Origin: Neonectria sp. B-13
Lineage: Eukaryota; Ascomycota; Sordariomycetes; Hypocreales; Nectriaceae
Assembly: GCA_002682825.1 (NCBI GenBank)
Contig: NOKP01000081.1
Coordinates: 11,740-52,142 of the forward strand
DNA length: 40,403 nucleotides
Direction of reading: 5' to 3'
The translations under genes were made by a program, and so were the position numbers. Numbering within the stretch: the first letter of the stretch is position 1; every line of letters begins with the position of its first letter. This document shows, one piece after another, positions 30,901 through 40,403 of the stretch. The notes below the pieces were generated by a model, which had not been told where the DNA came from, did not search any database, and saw nothing but the letters and a program-made list of their open reading frames with translations.

Positions 30901-31275
30901 CACATACCTTACATTGTACAACCTGAGCAGCATTTACTTCGCATGTCTGATTGTGAACTTAACAGTCAGCTTGTTGGGCTTCTACCTCAACAAGCAGGCC
31001 TCGGAGGGGATGACTGTGCAACTTGGTGAGCACCGCAGAATTGTTCTCAACTATGCTCCAATGCGGCCCGACGCATTGTTGAATTTGGCGATGATGAAAC
31101 GACAGGGACGTACCCTGGTATCTTGTATGTCTGCTCTATCTTTTTCTAGTCCCAAATCTAATCCAGACACGAGTAGTATGCACACGGCCCTCTACAACAA
31201 GGGTTGTTACTGAGATTGTACGGACAATGATTCATGAGGATGTTGATTTGGTAGAGTTGGAGTTCAAGCCATAGA
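27927..31275 (+). pseudogene. Large unidentified gene remnant with many RIP-type stops
   Basis: Pieces in order on the plus strand read as one protein of roughly 1000 residues. The N-terminus has an AT-hook-like basic stretch (KRGRPAKHPSDEKRREEYAR, ~28045-28130). Then come FGRLIGFEDVSLYFLFPHLY (~28700), DDKYVTADFYFDIGKE (~29160), LLYTQFYPSVKEIFTTGNVY (~29440), a donor-like GTAAGA at 29889, YGCAWFLAKIDG and MFNNPSMQTAYH...VDKARQWMIEF (30076-30531), WMLPYPQSQGF...WWSSFHRGLKDY (~30690-30780), and APMRPDALLNLAMMKRQGRT (~31060) to EFKP (31274). At least fifteen in-frame TAG, TGA or TAA codons interrupt it, mostly where Trp, Gln or Arg would fit. I do not recognise the family; the size and context suggest a repeat-encoded or expanded accessory gene. 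Confidence 0.65.
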
Positions 31276-31955
31276 TATCAGCTCGGTGGGTGATCATTTT
31301 TGTTAGTTTAGACCATAGGCCTAAGATAGTTCACTCGGGATCACAAAGAGACTTCTGCCGCCAATGAAGCAGGTACAATTCGAGAGAGCCATCGCATAGT
31401 TGCGGGGAACACTAGGGAGCCGGGCAGAACTCAGCTGTCAACGTATTCAAAAGTCTTCAGTTAGGGCCTGCACGGTAACCTGTTAGTCACACATATCTGC
31501 TAGGGATGGTTATGGAACCCTTTGCCGAGACGAGCCCACAATGTCTACTACCAGCGGCATACACGAGCGGCTACTCCGGGCTTACTCCAGCATCGCGCAG
31601 GGGGAGAGGTTTTAGCTCCCTGCATATAAGAACTTCAGGAAGCTTCTTGAAGCTCCATTGTAGCATGGTCCTTGAAATACCAGGGTTAAAGCCCCTCCAC
31701 CTTGCATGGTGGTGTTGTTAGGGGAGGGGCGAGAGGGGTGTTGTTTCCAAAGTCATGCTGGGCAAGCCTGGCCGCAAAGGGATACTGAACAAGGGGTGGT
31801 GTAGTAAAAATGCCTTACCGTTAACATCCCCCCTTGGCTTACCACACTGGCAACATTTGCCTGCCATTATAAAGCCCATGCGTTTTCCAGCTGTCCCAAA
31901 ACCCAACAGTCGTCCCTCACCACCCTTTCCTTGACACGCTCTGACGATTGCCAAA

Positions 31956-32252
31956 ATGAGTGTCCACCAGTGTTCTTCTATCGCTACCATGCCTCTTTCT
32001 GAGAAAGCCCTTAATGACTCGTTCATGGGTAAAGAGGAATTAGTAACCAAAGCTCTTCTTTGCTTTCAGAAAGAAGCGGGTGTAAATACTTTCGACGCAA
32101 AGGAGAGGCTAAGACATAATGTAGAGAAATCGATAGGTATGAGAAGCTCTTTAGGCGATAGTGATAATCCTAATGTATCTAGCAGTGAAGCATCTAGAAG
32201 AAGGATCCCTCACAGACTCGTTACCCACGCCATGGAAGACGTGCCACTATGA
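31956..32252 (+). CDS. Small hypothetical protein (98 aa), doubtful
   Basis: The ATG at 31956 has a fungal-like context and a TATAAA-type box about 85 bp upstream. The product has a helical stretch (KEELVTKALLCFQKEAG) and a Ser/Arg-rich tail. No family is recognised, and the unit may be longer if spliced. Its position between decayed repeats argues for caution. Confidence 0.3.
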   Translation: MSVHQCSSIATMPLSEKALNDSFMGKEELVTKALLCFQKEAGVNTFDAKERLRHNVEKSIGMRSSLGDSDNPNVSSSEASRRRIPHRLVTHAMEDVPL

Positions 32253-32477
32253 CAAAGGGTTGTCTCAACATTGGGTCCGAAAGCTGTCCTTTCTTGTCTG
32301 CTTTTGGACATACCTTGGCCAAGAACAGGCCCCTGTTCCTCAACGTTGCCCTCAAATGTCATCACGTGGTCATGTGGCCTACTAAGAGCACCAGAGATCC
32401 AATTTCACATCTTCCGTAGAAATGATAAGGGAGTGGCTGAAGACATGTTAGATGGTATTGGAAAGTTGTGCAATCTA

Positions 32478-32505
<28 letters not shown>
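32478..32505. repeat. Homopolymer of 28 C
   Basis: An uninterrupted C run, unusual in fungal DNA. The length is likely unreliable because of polymerase and sequencing slippage. Confidence 0.9.
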
Positions 32506-32508
<3 letters not shown>

Positions 32509-33179
32509 CGATTGGTTGCGCATGGGAATCTCGACTTTGCATATTGATCACCCACGTGAAAGTTAGAAGATGAGGAACTTAGCCTTAAAACTTGGTTACC
32601 TCAATCATCTTGATCAACGCACTCATCAACCTGATTGACCATTATTACCTAACGTAACACGTTCTAAGTGCTCAACCGACGTCCGATCCTACTACCAACA
32701 TAAACCATTACGACCGGTTTATTCCCTTGGAAAACCTGACAGGCGTTTCTTTTTCTTTTTCATTGCTATCTGAGGCTTGCCTTAGTCGCGAGGAAGAAGC
32801 TTGTGTATTGGGAGTGCTAGTATATAAAGCTAGATGATGATGCTTTCCCACTTAGTATCAATGGTCACCGATAGTGCTAACATGGTCTGCATAGACGCAT
32901 GTCATAGCCCTTGGATACTATCACGCTCCGAAGCCACTGCATCTTGTAGGACTGGGTGGGGTCTTGGTTAGATGTTGCTTTTAATGAAGGGCTCATAGCT
33001 TGATGAATGCTTTAATACCTTCGAGTAAGAGAACTTCGCAAGCGAGATGAAACTATCTACTTAGCGAGATTACCTATGCAAATCTGACCGAGGCGTATGG
33101 TGAGAGAAGAAAATATTAAGCTATAAGAATGCGCTAGGCATCCTGGCTGAAAAACTCTGATTATGAATCTATTGGAAGG

Positions 33180-33260
33180 TGACCCTGTATTGCGAAGGAT
33201 GACCCTGTATTACGAAACCTCTGATAGATTGATATCCTGACCTTAGTCAGAAGGGGGGGT
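33180..33260 (-). repeat. Dispersed repeat, copy 2 (inverted copy at 20139)
   Basis: TGACCCTGTATTACGAAACC at 33200 onward matches the reverse complement of 20159-20212. Here the first 17 bp of the repeat end (TGACCCTGTATT.CGAA) are present twice in tandem, at 33180 and 33200. Beyond the core the two copies diverge. Confidence 0.65.
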
Positions 33261-33765
33261 CTGATAACCCCTCTTCCTGCCGGTCCGGGAGGACCAGGAG
33301 GAAAGGATGAACATCATCATCACTGCTTTGAACACTATCCATTTTGATCAAATTGACCGTAACAGATCCATCAGAATCCATTTTAATAAGCACCCATTAC
33401 CTATTCTCCTAAGACCGGAAAGAGTCATCTACTTGCGGGATGCATTGAGCAATGATCAACTGTGCTCTCTTTTAATTTGTCAAGGGCCAAATAATAGGAC
33501 CATGAAGTCGTGAAGCCTTTCCTTAGCAGAATCTTATAAAAATGAGTAGAGATGCTTGTGTTTGTCGCATGAGAAATATCACTCTCTAATTGCATAAAAT
33601 GGGCTCTTTGGTGATGGTCGCCTGATGAAGCCATTTGATGTCGTCGCTGTATGATTGAGGTGTGAGGCACGAATAAGCAATCAAGACGCCGAGCTGGAAT
33701 GCATTGATCGTATGACTTGAGCACCTTAGCCCGCATCTTGATTAACAAGAGCGGGGGAAGGATGT

Positions 33766-33847
33766 CACATTCAGCATATAAGTCACTATGGCGCTTCGCA
33801 CTAGCGGAATGCGTGTTCCCTTTTGCCGTAGTGGTCAGAATGCAACA
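33766..33847 (+). repeat. 82 bp short interspersed element, copy 1
   Basis: It is identical to 35792-35873 except for two bases. The left flank is AAGGATGT, as at copy 2, but the right flank is AAGGAATG, so the target duplication is imperfect here. It lies in non-coding DNA 350 bp upstream of the second SAT4-type gene. Confidence 0.75.
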
Positions 33848-34199
33848 AAGGAATGAAGAGGCTGAGACCGAGACCGCATCTGGAATGGACTGTAATAAGC
33901 CTTGATTATAAAGTCATCATACGCGCCACCAACCATATCGTTAGGCCTGGACCACGTCAAACGCACTTGCCCAGCCAGAAAGCTACACATGCCATTCCAG
34001 ACCATGAACCTCCAACAAAAGTATTTAGCTACAATCCTCCCTGTCTCGCCTCTAACCTCCCCAGAACTTAGACCCTGACTTCTCAGCCCCTCAAAAAGGG
34101 TGAACGCATAAACGCATACGACCAGCTGAGCATGGGTTTCTACTCCCAAGTTCCATCTTAAAGGGACCATAAGAGAGGGAAACAGCCATGCGACTACCT

Positions 34200-35493
34200 G
34201 CACCTGGGCCGGAGGCCATTCTGGTTTGGGCTCCCAATCATTCTGTTTGGTTCTCTCGTTGACTTGACACTGCCTCAGGTCTCAGGATGGCTTCTCATCG
34301 GCGTCGCCACGGCCGTCGTAATCGCTCGTTTATACCTCCGCCTCAAGATCCAAAAACGAAGACTGTTCCTCGCCGATATTCTCATGTGCGGGGCGTGGGT
34401 TTCTACAGTCGCGGTCTCCTGCCTCAACATCGTGCTTACACAAAAGGGTGTATTTGAGCCTGACGTCAAGGTAACAATGCAGGGATATCGAGGAGACCCT
34501 GAAGATCTTCCTTTGATTTCTAAGGTAAGATCACCCGAGCGAAGTATCAAATAAGTAAAGGATCTTGGACAGCGTAAAGACTGAAGCTTCCTTTTTAGAT
34601 ATTCTGGATGTGCAACATCCCCTTCTTGACGGCCTTGTATTTCGCCAAGGCCGCACTTCTTTCTATGTACTTGCAGATATTCCCTGTCTTCATGAGGAAA
34701 CGGAGGGGTTTCCTCTGGGCAACTATTGGTTACGTTGGTGCCTCATTTGTGACTAGCATCCTGTTACAATGTCTCATTTGCCTCCCACTTTCGACCAACT
34801 GGTGAGTATATTCAGCCGCCTTTCCAGGGGATAACCTGTGCTAACTCTATGGAAACAGGGATATCGCTGCCCAAAAAACATGCCCGATTACGATGGGTGA
34901 AATGGTCTTCGTTGTTTGCTGGGTTCTTCACATTGTCGGAGATCTCTTAGGTATGTCTGACTCTTATTTACCGATGAGCAGACTAATAACAATGTTTAGT
35001 ATTCTCTCTACCTTGGCTAATCGTGCCTGGATTGAACATGAGGAGATCACTAAAGATTGGAGTCTATTGCACGTTCTTTCTCGGTATGATAACTATCGTA
35101 TTTGATACCATACGATTTGTCACAATCAGAACCTCGGCGGTCAGCGACCAAATTTCCCTTAGCACAATCGGTACGCTCAGTATTTCTTTCCGAAGTTGAC
35201 AAATATTGCCGCTGACTCAAGCGACTCTAGGCCTATGGAGTACTCTCGACTGCAACATTGGACTCGTCGTTGCTTGTTTGCCATCACTGAGGCCGTACCT
35301 TCGGGGTTCAGTGTCGACTACCGAAGACAGCAAGAAGCTCAACCTTAGAAGTATGACTTCCTCCAAGACATCTCGGGTACCGTTGCACACAACCACTTCA
35401 GTCGGATCTAGGGATCTAGACAACAGGCTTCGTCGCTCATCAAACTCGAATGATTTGGACGATGACCGATGGGAAGGAACCTTGACCGTGTAA
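34200..35493 (+). CDS. Second SAT4/PTH11-type membrane protein, start not found
   Basis: Exons ~34200-34524, 34599-34801, 34859-34950, 35000-35170 and 35222-35493, with introns of 74, 57, 49 and 51 bp; phases agree from exon 1 to the TAA at 35491. Family marks: LPQVSGWLLIGVATAVVIAR, RRLFLADILMCGAW, IFWMCNIPFLTALYFAKAAL, DIAAQKTCPITMGEM, WLIVPGLNMRRSLKIGVYCT and ALWSTLDC-like ATLGLWSTLDCNIGLVVACL followed by PSLRPYL and a hydrophilic Ser-rich tail. Exon 1 is open back to a stop at about 34158 without any ATG, so either a 5' exon is missed (an ACAG acceptor lies at 34183-34186) or the start has been lost. The rest is undamaged, which favours a recent loss or a live gene with an upstream exon. 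Confidence 0.75.
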
Positions 35494-35585
35494 AATTATG
35501 CTGTTGCAGTATTTCGCGTACCTCAATCTGCTTTTTAGACCATAGCTCCTCATATTTCTCCTTCTCTAAATAAGCTCTCGTCTAA

Positions 35586-36353
35586 TCAAAACCCGCTGTT
35601 CTCAATCAAGGACGTGAACTCAAGCATCTGCTCCGAGCAAGACTCTAGTACCTCTTTCAAAACCGGCATCCACCATTCCTCATGCTCATAGCAGAGTACC
35701 ATAGCGCATGAGTCCTCAGCGTATTCAGGAAAAAAACCACTCTTCTCCCAGTCAATAATTCCTGTGATGACACCATCCTGGACAAGGATGTCACATTCAG
35801 CATATAAGTCATTATGGCGCTTCGCACTAGCGGAATGCGTGTTCCCTTTTGCCGTAGTGGTCAAAATGCAACAAAGGATGTTCCGCGGCGTCAGATCGCC
35901 ATGAGTGAGAATGAAGGTACGGGAAGAGACGCGGCGTTTGCGCTCTAGTATTCGCTACCATTTCCAGCGCGCAAAGGAACCACCAGTCAGCCGTGCTAGG
36001 CACGATTTATTCAAGGCCTTCTTGTCATTAAATGGGTCACAGTATGTCTGAGATATACGCTCATAGATATTGCGTGTGTGTTGGCGCCCGATGCGCCTAA
36101 TGAAAGGCTGCTCCTTGTCTGAGAGGAGACATTTTGCTATACGGTTTGTGGAGTGCGTGACGAAAGGGAAGAGTAGTGCCCAATCTTGTGCATCGATGGA
36201 ATCAGGCATACCCAGGGTTGCTGACTGAATCTCAAAGTCGTTGGAACTCCCGTGGATGGGCATAGAAAAGAGGCCTAGATCGTTGGCAGCTAATGCCACG
36301 TTTGCTCTGGTATTGTTAGGCGTCAATCGAGAAGGCGCTACTTCTTCGATCAT
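35586..36353 (-). pseudogene. APH-type phosphotransferase (kinase-like) remnant with an in-frame insertion
   Basis: On the minus strand one frame of 256 codons is broken only by TAG at 35957-35955. The C-terminal part is diagnostic for the aminoglycoside phosphotransferase-like kinase family: RTFILTHGDLTPRNIL (catalytic loop), then GVITGIIDWEKSGFFPEYAE (the metal-binding D-W-E region) and a normal C-terminus. Between NIL and VQDG lie 30 extra residues encoded by an 82 bp element plus its 8 bp target duplication. The N-terminal ~130 codons are in frame but I cannot match them to the kinase N-lobe. In fungi this family is large and of mostly unknown substrate. The insertion in the active site and the TAG make activity very unlikely. 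Confidence 0.72.
35792..35873 (+). mobile_element. 82 bp short element, copy 2, with perfect 8 bp target duplication
   Basis: It is flanked by AAGGATGT at 35784-35791 and 35874-35881. Excising it with one duplication restores the kinase motif HGDLTPRNILVQDG. It has no obvious terminal inverted repeat and no coding capacity. An 8 bp duplication fits hAT-type transposition, so a non-autonomous hAT-like MITE is possible. Confidence 0.7.
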
Positions 36354-36977
36354 GCCTCAAGCCGAGCAAGTCACAAGAGCATTATCCTCTTTAAATTTAG
36401 CTAGTCGTCTCACCCGCTCATCAGAGGCCGATCAACTCTGTTACAGTGGTCATCTCACATATGTGCGCGACCACTGCAACTACATCTGCTAGACCGTGCC
36501 CTCCACTTTTAGCCTATTTGGCAAATGCAACATGTTAGATGTTCGAGTGGTGCTGTGTGTCCACATCTGTGAAGAGTTGGGGTTCTAGGGTCAACCTATT
36601 CTTATTAAGGTAATGAAAGGCGTACTCGATGAAGTCATTTACAGACATCATGATTAAACCGAGCATTTTAGACTCTTAGATCACTCAATGTAGGACCAAG
36701 ATATGCTGTGGATAGCAAGTCACTGGCCAACCTACGCACAGCACAGTACGATATGTGAGTAATAAGAAAGGTGTCAACCAAGGCAAAATTAATGCGCAGC
36801 CAAAGTCCATTTCAATGAATACACGACGCCAAAGCCGATAGGAAGAATTTTCCGCGCCTTCTTAAGAACCATGCTGATGTCGTGGGGTACTCCACTGTTC
36901 CGCAGGCCTCTGCCAAGGCCCAGGAACAGCATCCATGAGATCTAGTCTACACGCTAACCAAAAAACATACCCAACGA
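36354..36977. other. No gene recognised
   Basis: Open frames are short and antisense or random in look. Nothing beyond ordinary AT-balanced intergenic DNA is visible. Confidence 0.45.
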
Positions 36978-37100
36978 TCACGGAGTAATACAGAGCAGGA
37001 CGTCATGTCTTGTTTGTGCGAGGGACTCTCGGTGTAAACCAAGTGCGCTTGCCATCCTTATTGTGGCTCCTATAATAGCATGCCGAGATCCCATAACCAA
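36978..37100 (-). pseudogene. Fragment of a fungal-specific transcription factor domain
   Basis: Directly after the P450-reductase stop the minus strand reads SRHAIIGATIRMASALGLHR followed by ES, which matches the core of the fungal_trans domain (A..R.A..LGLHRE) found in Zn2Cys6 regulators. It then reaches a stop after about 20 more codons. Only this piece survives; no zinc cluster is nearby. Confidence 0.5.
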
Positions 37101-37101
37101 C

Positions 37102-39998
37102 TTAATCAAACACGTCCGTCGCATATCGCTCATTATGACCACTCTCAAACCATGTCGCCGTTGCCTTCTCGTTAATCGGCTCCTCTGGCTTCCCACTCAG
37201 TTCCATCATAATCTAGAATATGACACCCTTGGCATTGTTCGCCATCTTGTTAGAGCTGCGGACAAAGATTCTAGCATCCTTCTACCATAGGTCGACCAAG
37301 GTCTTTCTTTCTCGCCATATACAGTCTTGCACATATTTACATCCCAGTGAGGCAGCAGAGTTTCCGCTGTATGCCCGGAACATGGTGACTGCACCGGCTG
37401 CTTCCCACTCGTTAAACTCTTCGCGGTAGAGGTCGTCAACGCTGGGGTCGTGGCAGCCGAAGAAGCACGCTGCAGGCGCAAGGGTGCGTCCGCTATCTAG
37501 TAGTATCGCACAATCCCGGAAAAGGCTCTGAATGGAGCCATACCGGTGCCGGCGGCAATGCAGATGATGGGAATTTTTTTTATATTGACGGGCAAACGGA
37601 AGCTGCCTGCAGCCTTGCGGACTAAGACTTGGGAGTTTCTCGCCCACAGCAAGGGATGAAAGATATAATGGTATGACACTAAGTGTCGACCATTCCCGGA
37701 TAAGGTAGGCTGGTCAAGGACACTGTAAGTCAAAGATGCTATGCCTGGGTTGGAAAGCGGAGAAGAAGATATCGAGCTATGGGGTTCACAGGTTAAGAGT
37801 CTAATCTTGGCAGAGTCTTTATGTTTTCGGTTAGGTAGAACTAAGGTTAACTTACTATTGTCGCACTTGCATTGGTGGAAGCATTTAGAGGAAGAGACTG
37901 AGAGGGATTGGTAGGGCGGGGAACTTTTCAATAAAGTCCAGCACAGAAAGCCGTTTGGGTATGACCGCTGAATCGTAGCCATCAATACCAAAATGCTTGA
38001 TCTTCTGCTTCAGGGTGTCCTCTTTCGCAAGTTCGCACAGACCCTGGGATGTTCTATATTCCCGAGTCAGTTGAGAGCCGCAAGTATTGCAGAATGGAAT
38101 CGGTTTTGTTTGGCGGGGAACATAATACTTACGCGCTTGGTAGCCGGCTGATTGAGTTCTATGTAAGAATTCAGCACGTCAGTGACAGGAATGCTGATGT
38201 CGGTTGGCAGGGTTGTGGGAGGGGAGACGGCAATGGTAACATGGCAGTCCCATGCCAAATGGAAGCGCCGCATGACCCGCGCTACGCTGTCCTTCGGGTT
38301 GTACGGCAACACGGCGAGATAATCACCTGCCGAGTAGAGCATATCACTGGGAAGTGCCAATGCGATATACCTCTTGCCGACAGTTGTTTCCCCTGGCTCG
38401 AGAGTGCGAGCTTCAACGACCATGGCCTCCTTGACATCTTGGCGCAGGGTTAAGGTCCTGGGAGTCGAGAAGGAGATACTGATGCCTGTTTCCACATCCC
38501 TGTCGTCAGTGGCTCGGCCACCAAACTGGTTTGCTAGTGCAGGCCAGAGTACCTCGCCCTCCCAGGTCTCGAAGTCTGTGAACATATCCCTGTCCTTGGC
38601 ATCGGTGGATCCAATGGGGGCGGTTCGATGAGCTCCGAGTTCCTCCGGTATAGAATCGACTAGCTTTGGAATGCGCTGATACGTCTTCACCCAGTCTCCG
38701 TGGCCTGTTTCAAAAGTAAGTAAGTTATCGTCCGAAGGGACAAAGACTATCTAAACGTACCACAACCATAGACGGCGTACGACACATCTTTGAAGGGGGT
38801 GCCCTTTAGATTCTCGATCCAGTCGACGAAATGGGCGGCATTGTGTGGTGGTTGTCCCTCATAAGAAGCCGTGACGATGACGACAGGTCCGTCGGTGGGG
38901 AGTGCCTCCCGAGCAGCATCCAAGGAGTCCACCGTGGCTTTGAAGCCTTGGGTGGCAGCATCGCTTGCCAATCTTTGGGCCATGAACTCGCAGGTTCCAG
39001 CGTTGGATCAGTAGAAGATAGCCAGCATCTTCATGTTCCCACCCGCCTTTGATCCCAGGTTTGAAGAACTTCCATTGCCTTCGGCACCTCGGGTATCATT
39101 TGTTGTCTCTGACTCAGTGCCAGCGACATCGCCACGGAAAGAGCCAGCCAGGCGGGATTCCAAAAGAGTAGACGTCAGGCCCTCCCGAAGGATGGCACGA
39201 ACATTGAAATCCTTGGGCTTGATCGTGAGCGTTTGCGAGATCCGCAGGGTATAGGACGGGTTGTCCATGACGAAATCGAAGTTTTCCATCAGAAATGCCA
39301 AGGCGAGAGTCATTTCTTGCCACGCAATAGCCCGGCCGATGCAACCTCGCATTCCCGTGTCGAAGGGACTCCAACAGTGCGGAAACTCCTTCATGAGCCT
39401 GTCGAAGTTCTCGTCCATCATTCTCTCCGGTTCGAATTCCTCGGCGGTATCACCGAAGACTGCCGGATCAAGGTATGACTTGGACAACATACAGATGATT
39501 TGTTCTCCAGCCTTGACCTTGTACTTACCACCAATCGTCTCGTCTTTGATAGCCTCCCTAGCAAACGCCGGGATTGGCGCGCTTAGTGGTAGGACTTCTC
39601 GGATGACTAAAGTGAGCAGTGATGTTAGTACTGGGACAAGGGAAGGAATTGACTGAAAGTGCGTTTGCCCATGATGGCTTCGATAAACACGTACCGCGGA
39701 CAAGTACTTCAGTTTCCCAACATGTTCCACCAATATGGGGCCTTTTCGAGAACATTGTCAACTTCTTGCTAGACCTTGCGGTAAATTTCGGGATGCTTGA
39801 GCAATTGGTATATGGTGAAGGTGAAGGTGGAAGCAGTGGTTTCATCAGCTGCAACGAGCAAGGTGATCAAGTTGTCGATGATACTGTCGTCGGTCATTTT
39901 GGAGCCTGTCACGGGATCCACGCCATTGAGCATGGCGCTCAGTAGGTCTTTCCGACCGCTAGACTGGCCTTCCTCCTTCCTTGACTGCAAGACCTCGC
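37102..39998 (-). pseudogene. CYP505-type self-sufficient P450 / P450-reductase fusion, truncated and mutated
   Basis: Minus strand, from about 39998: the I-helix (DNLITLLVAADETTASTF), a TAG at ~39767, the K-helix region, FEPERMMDENFDRL, the haem-binding loop SPFDTGMRGCIGRAIAWQE (Cys present, family FG replaced by FD), then a linker and the FMN domain (SNAGTCEFMAQRLASDA; VIVTASYEGQPPHNAAHFV), the FAD domain (YIALALPSDMLYSAGDYLAV; YSISSSPLSNPG) and the NADPH part (CIAAGTGMAPFRAF; ACFFGCHDPSVDDLY), ending ERYATDVFD at 37105. CYP505 enzymes hydroxylate fatty acids or related substrates. Lesions: Pro for Arg in the ExxR motif, TGA at 39010 in the FMN loop, TAA near 37887, and frameshifts near 39745 and 37500. 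The N-terminal half of the haem domain is replaced at ~40000 by a transposon. Confidence 0.87.
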
Positions 39999-40002
39999 AG
40001 TA

Positions 40003-40403
40003 TTGCTAGTAATATAAACAATACGATATTGGCAATATGGACCCCTTCGCAATATTATTGTATTGTCAAGAGGTGCATATTGTATTACCCAATATAAACA
40101 TTACCCATAACGTGCATGATAAGCGAGCTAGCCAGACAAGCGAGCTAGCCACCCAACCATCCTTAAACATCATTCCAGACGTAATTAACCATTTCTCCAC
40201 CAACACCAATGGAAAGTCTTAGCAAAGAGAGTCGAATGGTCTTAGCAGTCGAGGCTATCCAAAAACGCCCTCAAGTAAGCATCCGACAAGTCGCTAAGAT
40301 CTACTCAATCGATCGCTCTACCCTTAGCACACGTCTTAAGGGGACAACTTCACGGCGCGATAGTATTCCTAACTCGCGTAAACTCACAGATCTAGAAGAA
40401 AAG
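40003..40403 (+). mobile_element. 5' end of a second pogo/Fot1-like transposon, cut by the window edge
   Basis: P450 similarity stops at about 39998 and is followed by AT-rich DNA with repeated AATATAAAC and GCAATAT motifs and a direct repeat AAGCGAGCTAGCCA (about 40120 and 40137), consistent with a terminal or subterminal region. A transposase start follows. The exact terminal base and target TA cannot be fixed without the other end. Confidence 0.65.
40209..40403 (+). CDS. Pogo/Fot1-like transposase, N-terminus
   Basis: The ATG at 40209 opens 65 codons with no stop to the window edge. The product contains a pipsqueak-type helix-turn-helix (VLAVEAIQKRPQVSIRQVAK then IYSIDRSTLSTRL), followed by the link toward the CENP-B-like HTH. 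This is the standard N-terminus of fungal Fot1/Tigger-like transposases. It is a different family member from the transposase at 23603. Confidence 0.82.
   Translation, partial: MESLSKESRMVLAVEAIQKRPQVSIRQVAKIYSIDRSTLSTRLKGTTSRRDSIPNSRKLTDLEEK

Larger units (their letters stand above)
31276..33190. other. Intergenic stretch with one possible small gene
   Basis: Most of this is AT-rich with no recognisable coding content. A TATAAA-like box at about 31869 and a good start context (CCAAAATGAG) precede the small frame at 31956-32252, listed separately. A 28-base C run is at 32478-32505. Confidence 0.4.

Noticed and set aside
33425..34203. Minus-strand frames at 33425-33748 and 33835-34203
   Set aside because: No motifs, and the second includes part of the 82 bp repeat; not supported as genes.
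35792..35873. 82 bp insertion considered as an introner-type intron
   Set aside because: No GT-AG pair on the gene's strand restores the kinase frame; the 8 bp duplications fit transposition better.
1..40403. CRISPR arrays, bacterial operons, rRNA genes
   Set aside because: No regularly spaced repeats, no ribosome-binding-site-spaced gene runs and no rRNA sequence seen; gene structure is fungal throughout.

Overview
The window looks like a repeat-rich accessory compartment of a filamentous ascomycete (Pezizomycotina; a Sordariomycete is likely but not provable here). Protein-coding genes are split by 46-74 bp GT-AG introns with fungal branch sites, and the families present are fungal: SAT4/PTH11-type rhodopsin-domain membrane proteins, a Clr5-domain protein, a CYP505-type P450-reductase fusion and a fungal GT2 polysaccharide synthase. 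Several elements carry C-to-T style damage typical of RIP (CAG to TAG, TGG to TAG, TGC to TAC).

Layout. 1-3600: a Ty1/copia retrotransposon on the minus strand, open for 798 codons to the left edge, then its leader/LTR, a short solo LTR and an assembly duplication around a single N. 3625-4318: the RNase H end of a Tad-like LINE (minus). 4545-5767: an apparently intact SAT4-type membrane protein in five exons, followed by an ankyrin scrap. 6463-8440: the 5' half of a second LINE, damaged by RIP-type mutations. 9657-10800: a decayed membrane-protein gene with a solo LTR in one intron. 11412-12504: an intact three-exon gene for a secreted TupA-like solute-binding protein inside AT-rich DNA. 14474-17016: an intact four-exon GT2 glycosyltransferase, the best candidate for a conserved gene. 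17797-17937: a solo LTR with a perfect target-site duplication. 18070-21650: no gene recognised apart from one acidic coding remnant. 21655-22277: a Clr5-domain protein next to a 326-base N gap. 23287-26119: a complete 2.83 kb pogo/Fot1-type DNA transposon with ~96 bp TIRs and a TA target site. 27080-27640: a small unidentified two-exon coding piece. 27927-31275: a large, heavily mutated gene remnant of unknown family. 34200-35493: a second SAT4-type gene lacking a visible start. 35586-36353: a broken APH-type kinase with an 82 bp insertion. 37102-40000: a CYP505-type P450-reductase pseudogene, cut by another pogo/Fot1-like transposon whose first 65 codons run off the right edge.

The genes do not form a pathway. 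The intact host genes (SAT4-type receptor, TupA-like secreted protein, GT2, Clr5 protein) sit as islands between transposable elements of at least four classes. No defence system, CRISPR array or clearly new system was found. The most unusual items are a TupA-like gene of bacterial family type carrying fungal introns, an 82 bp element with 8 bp target duplications inserted in frame in a kinase, a solo LTR placed on an intron branch-site-like sequence, and the very different mutational states of neighbouring elements.
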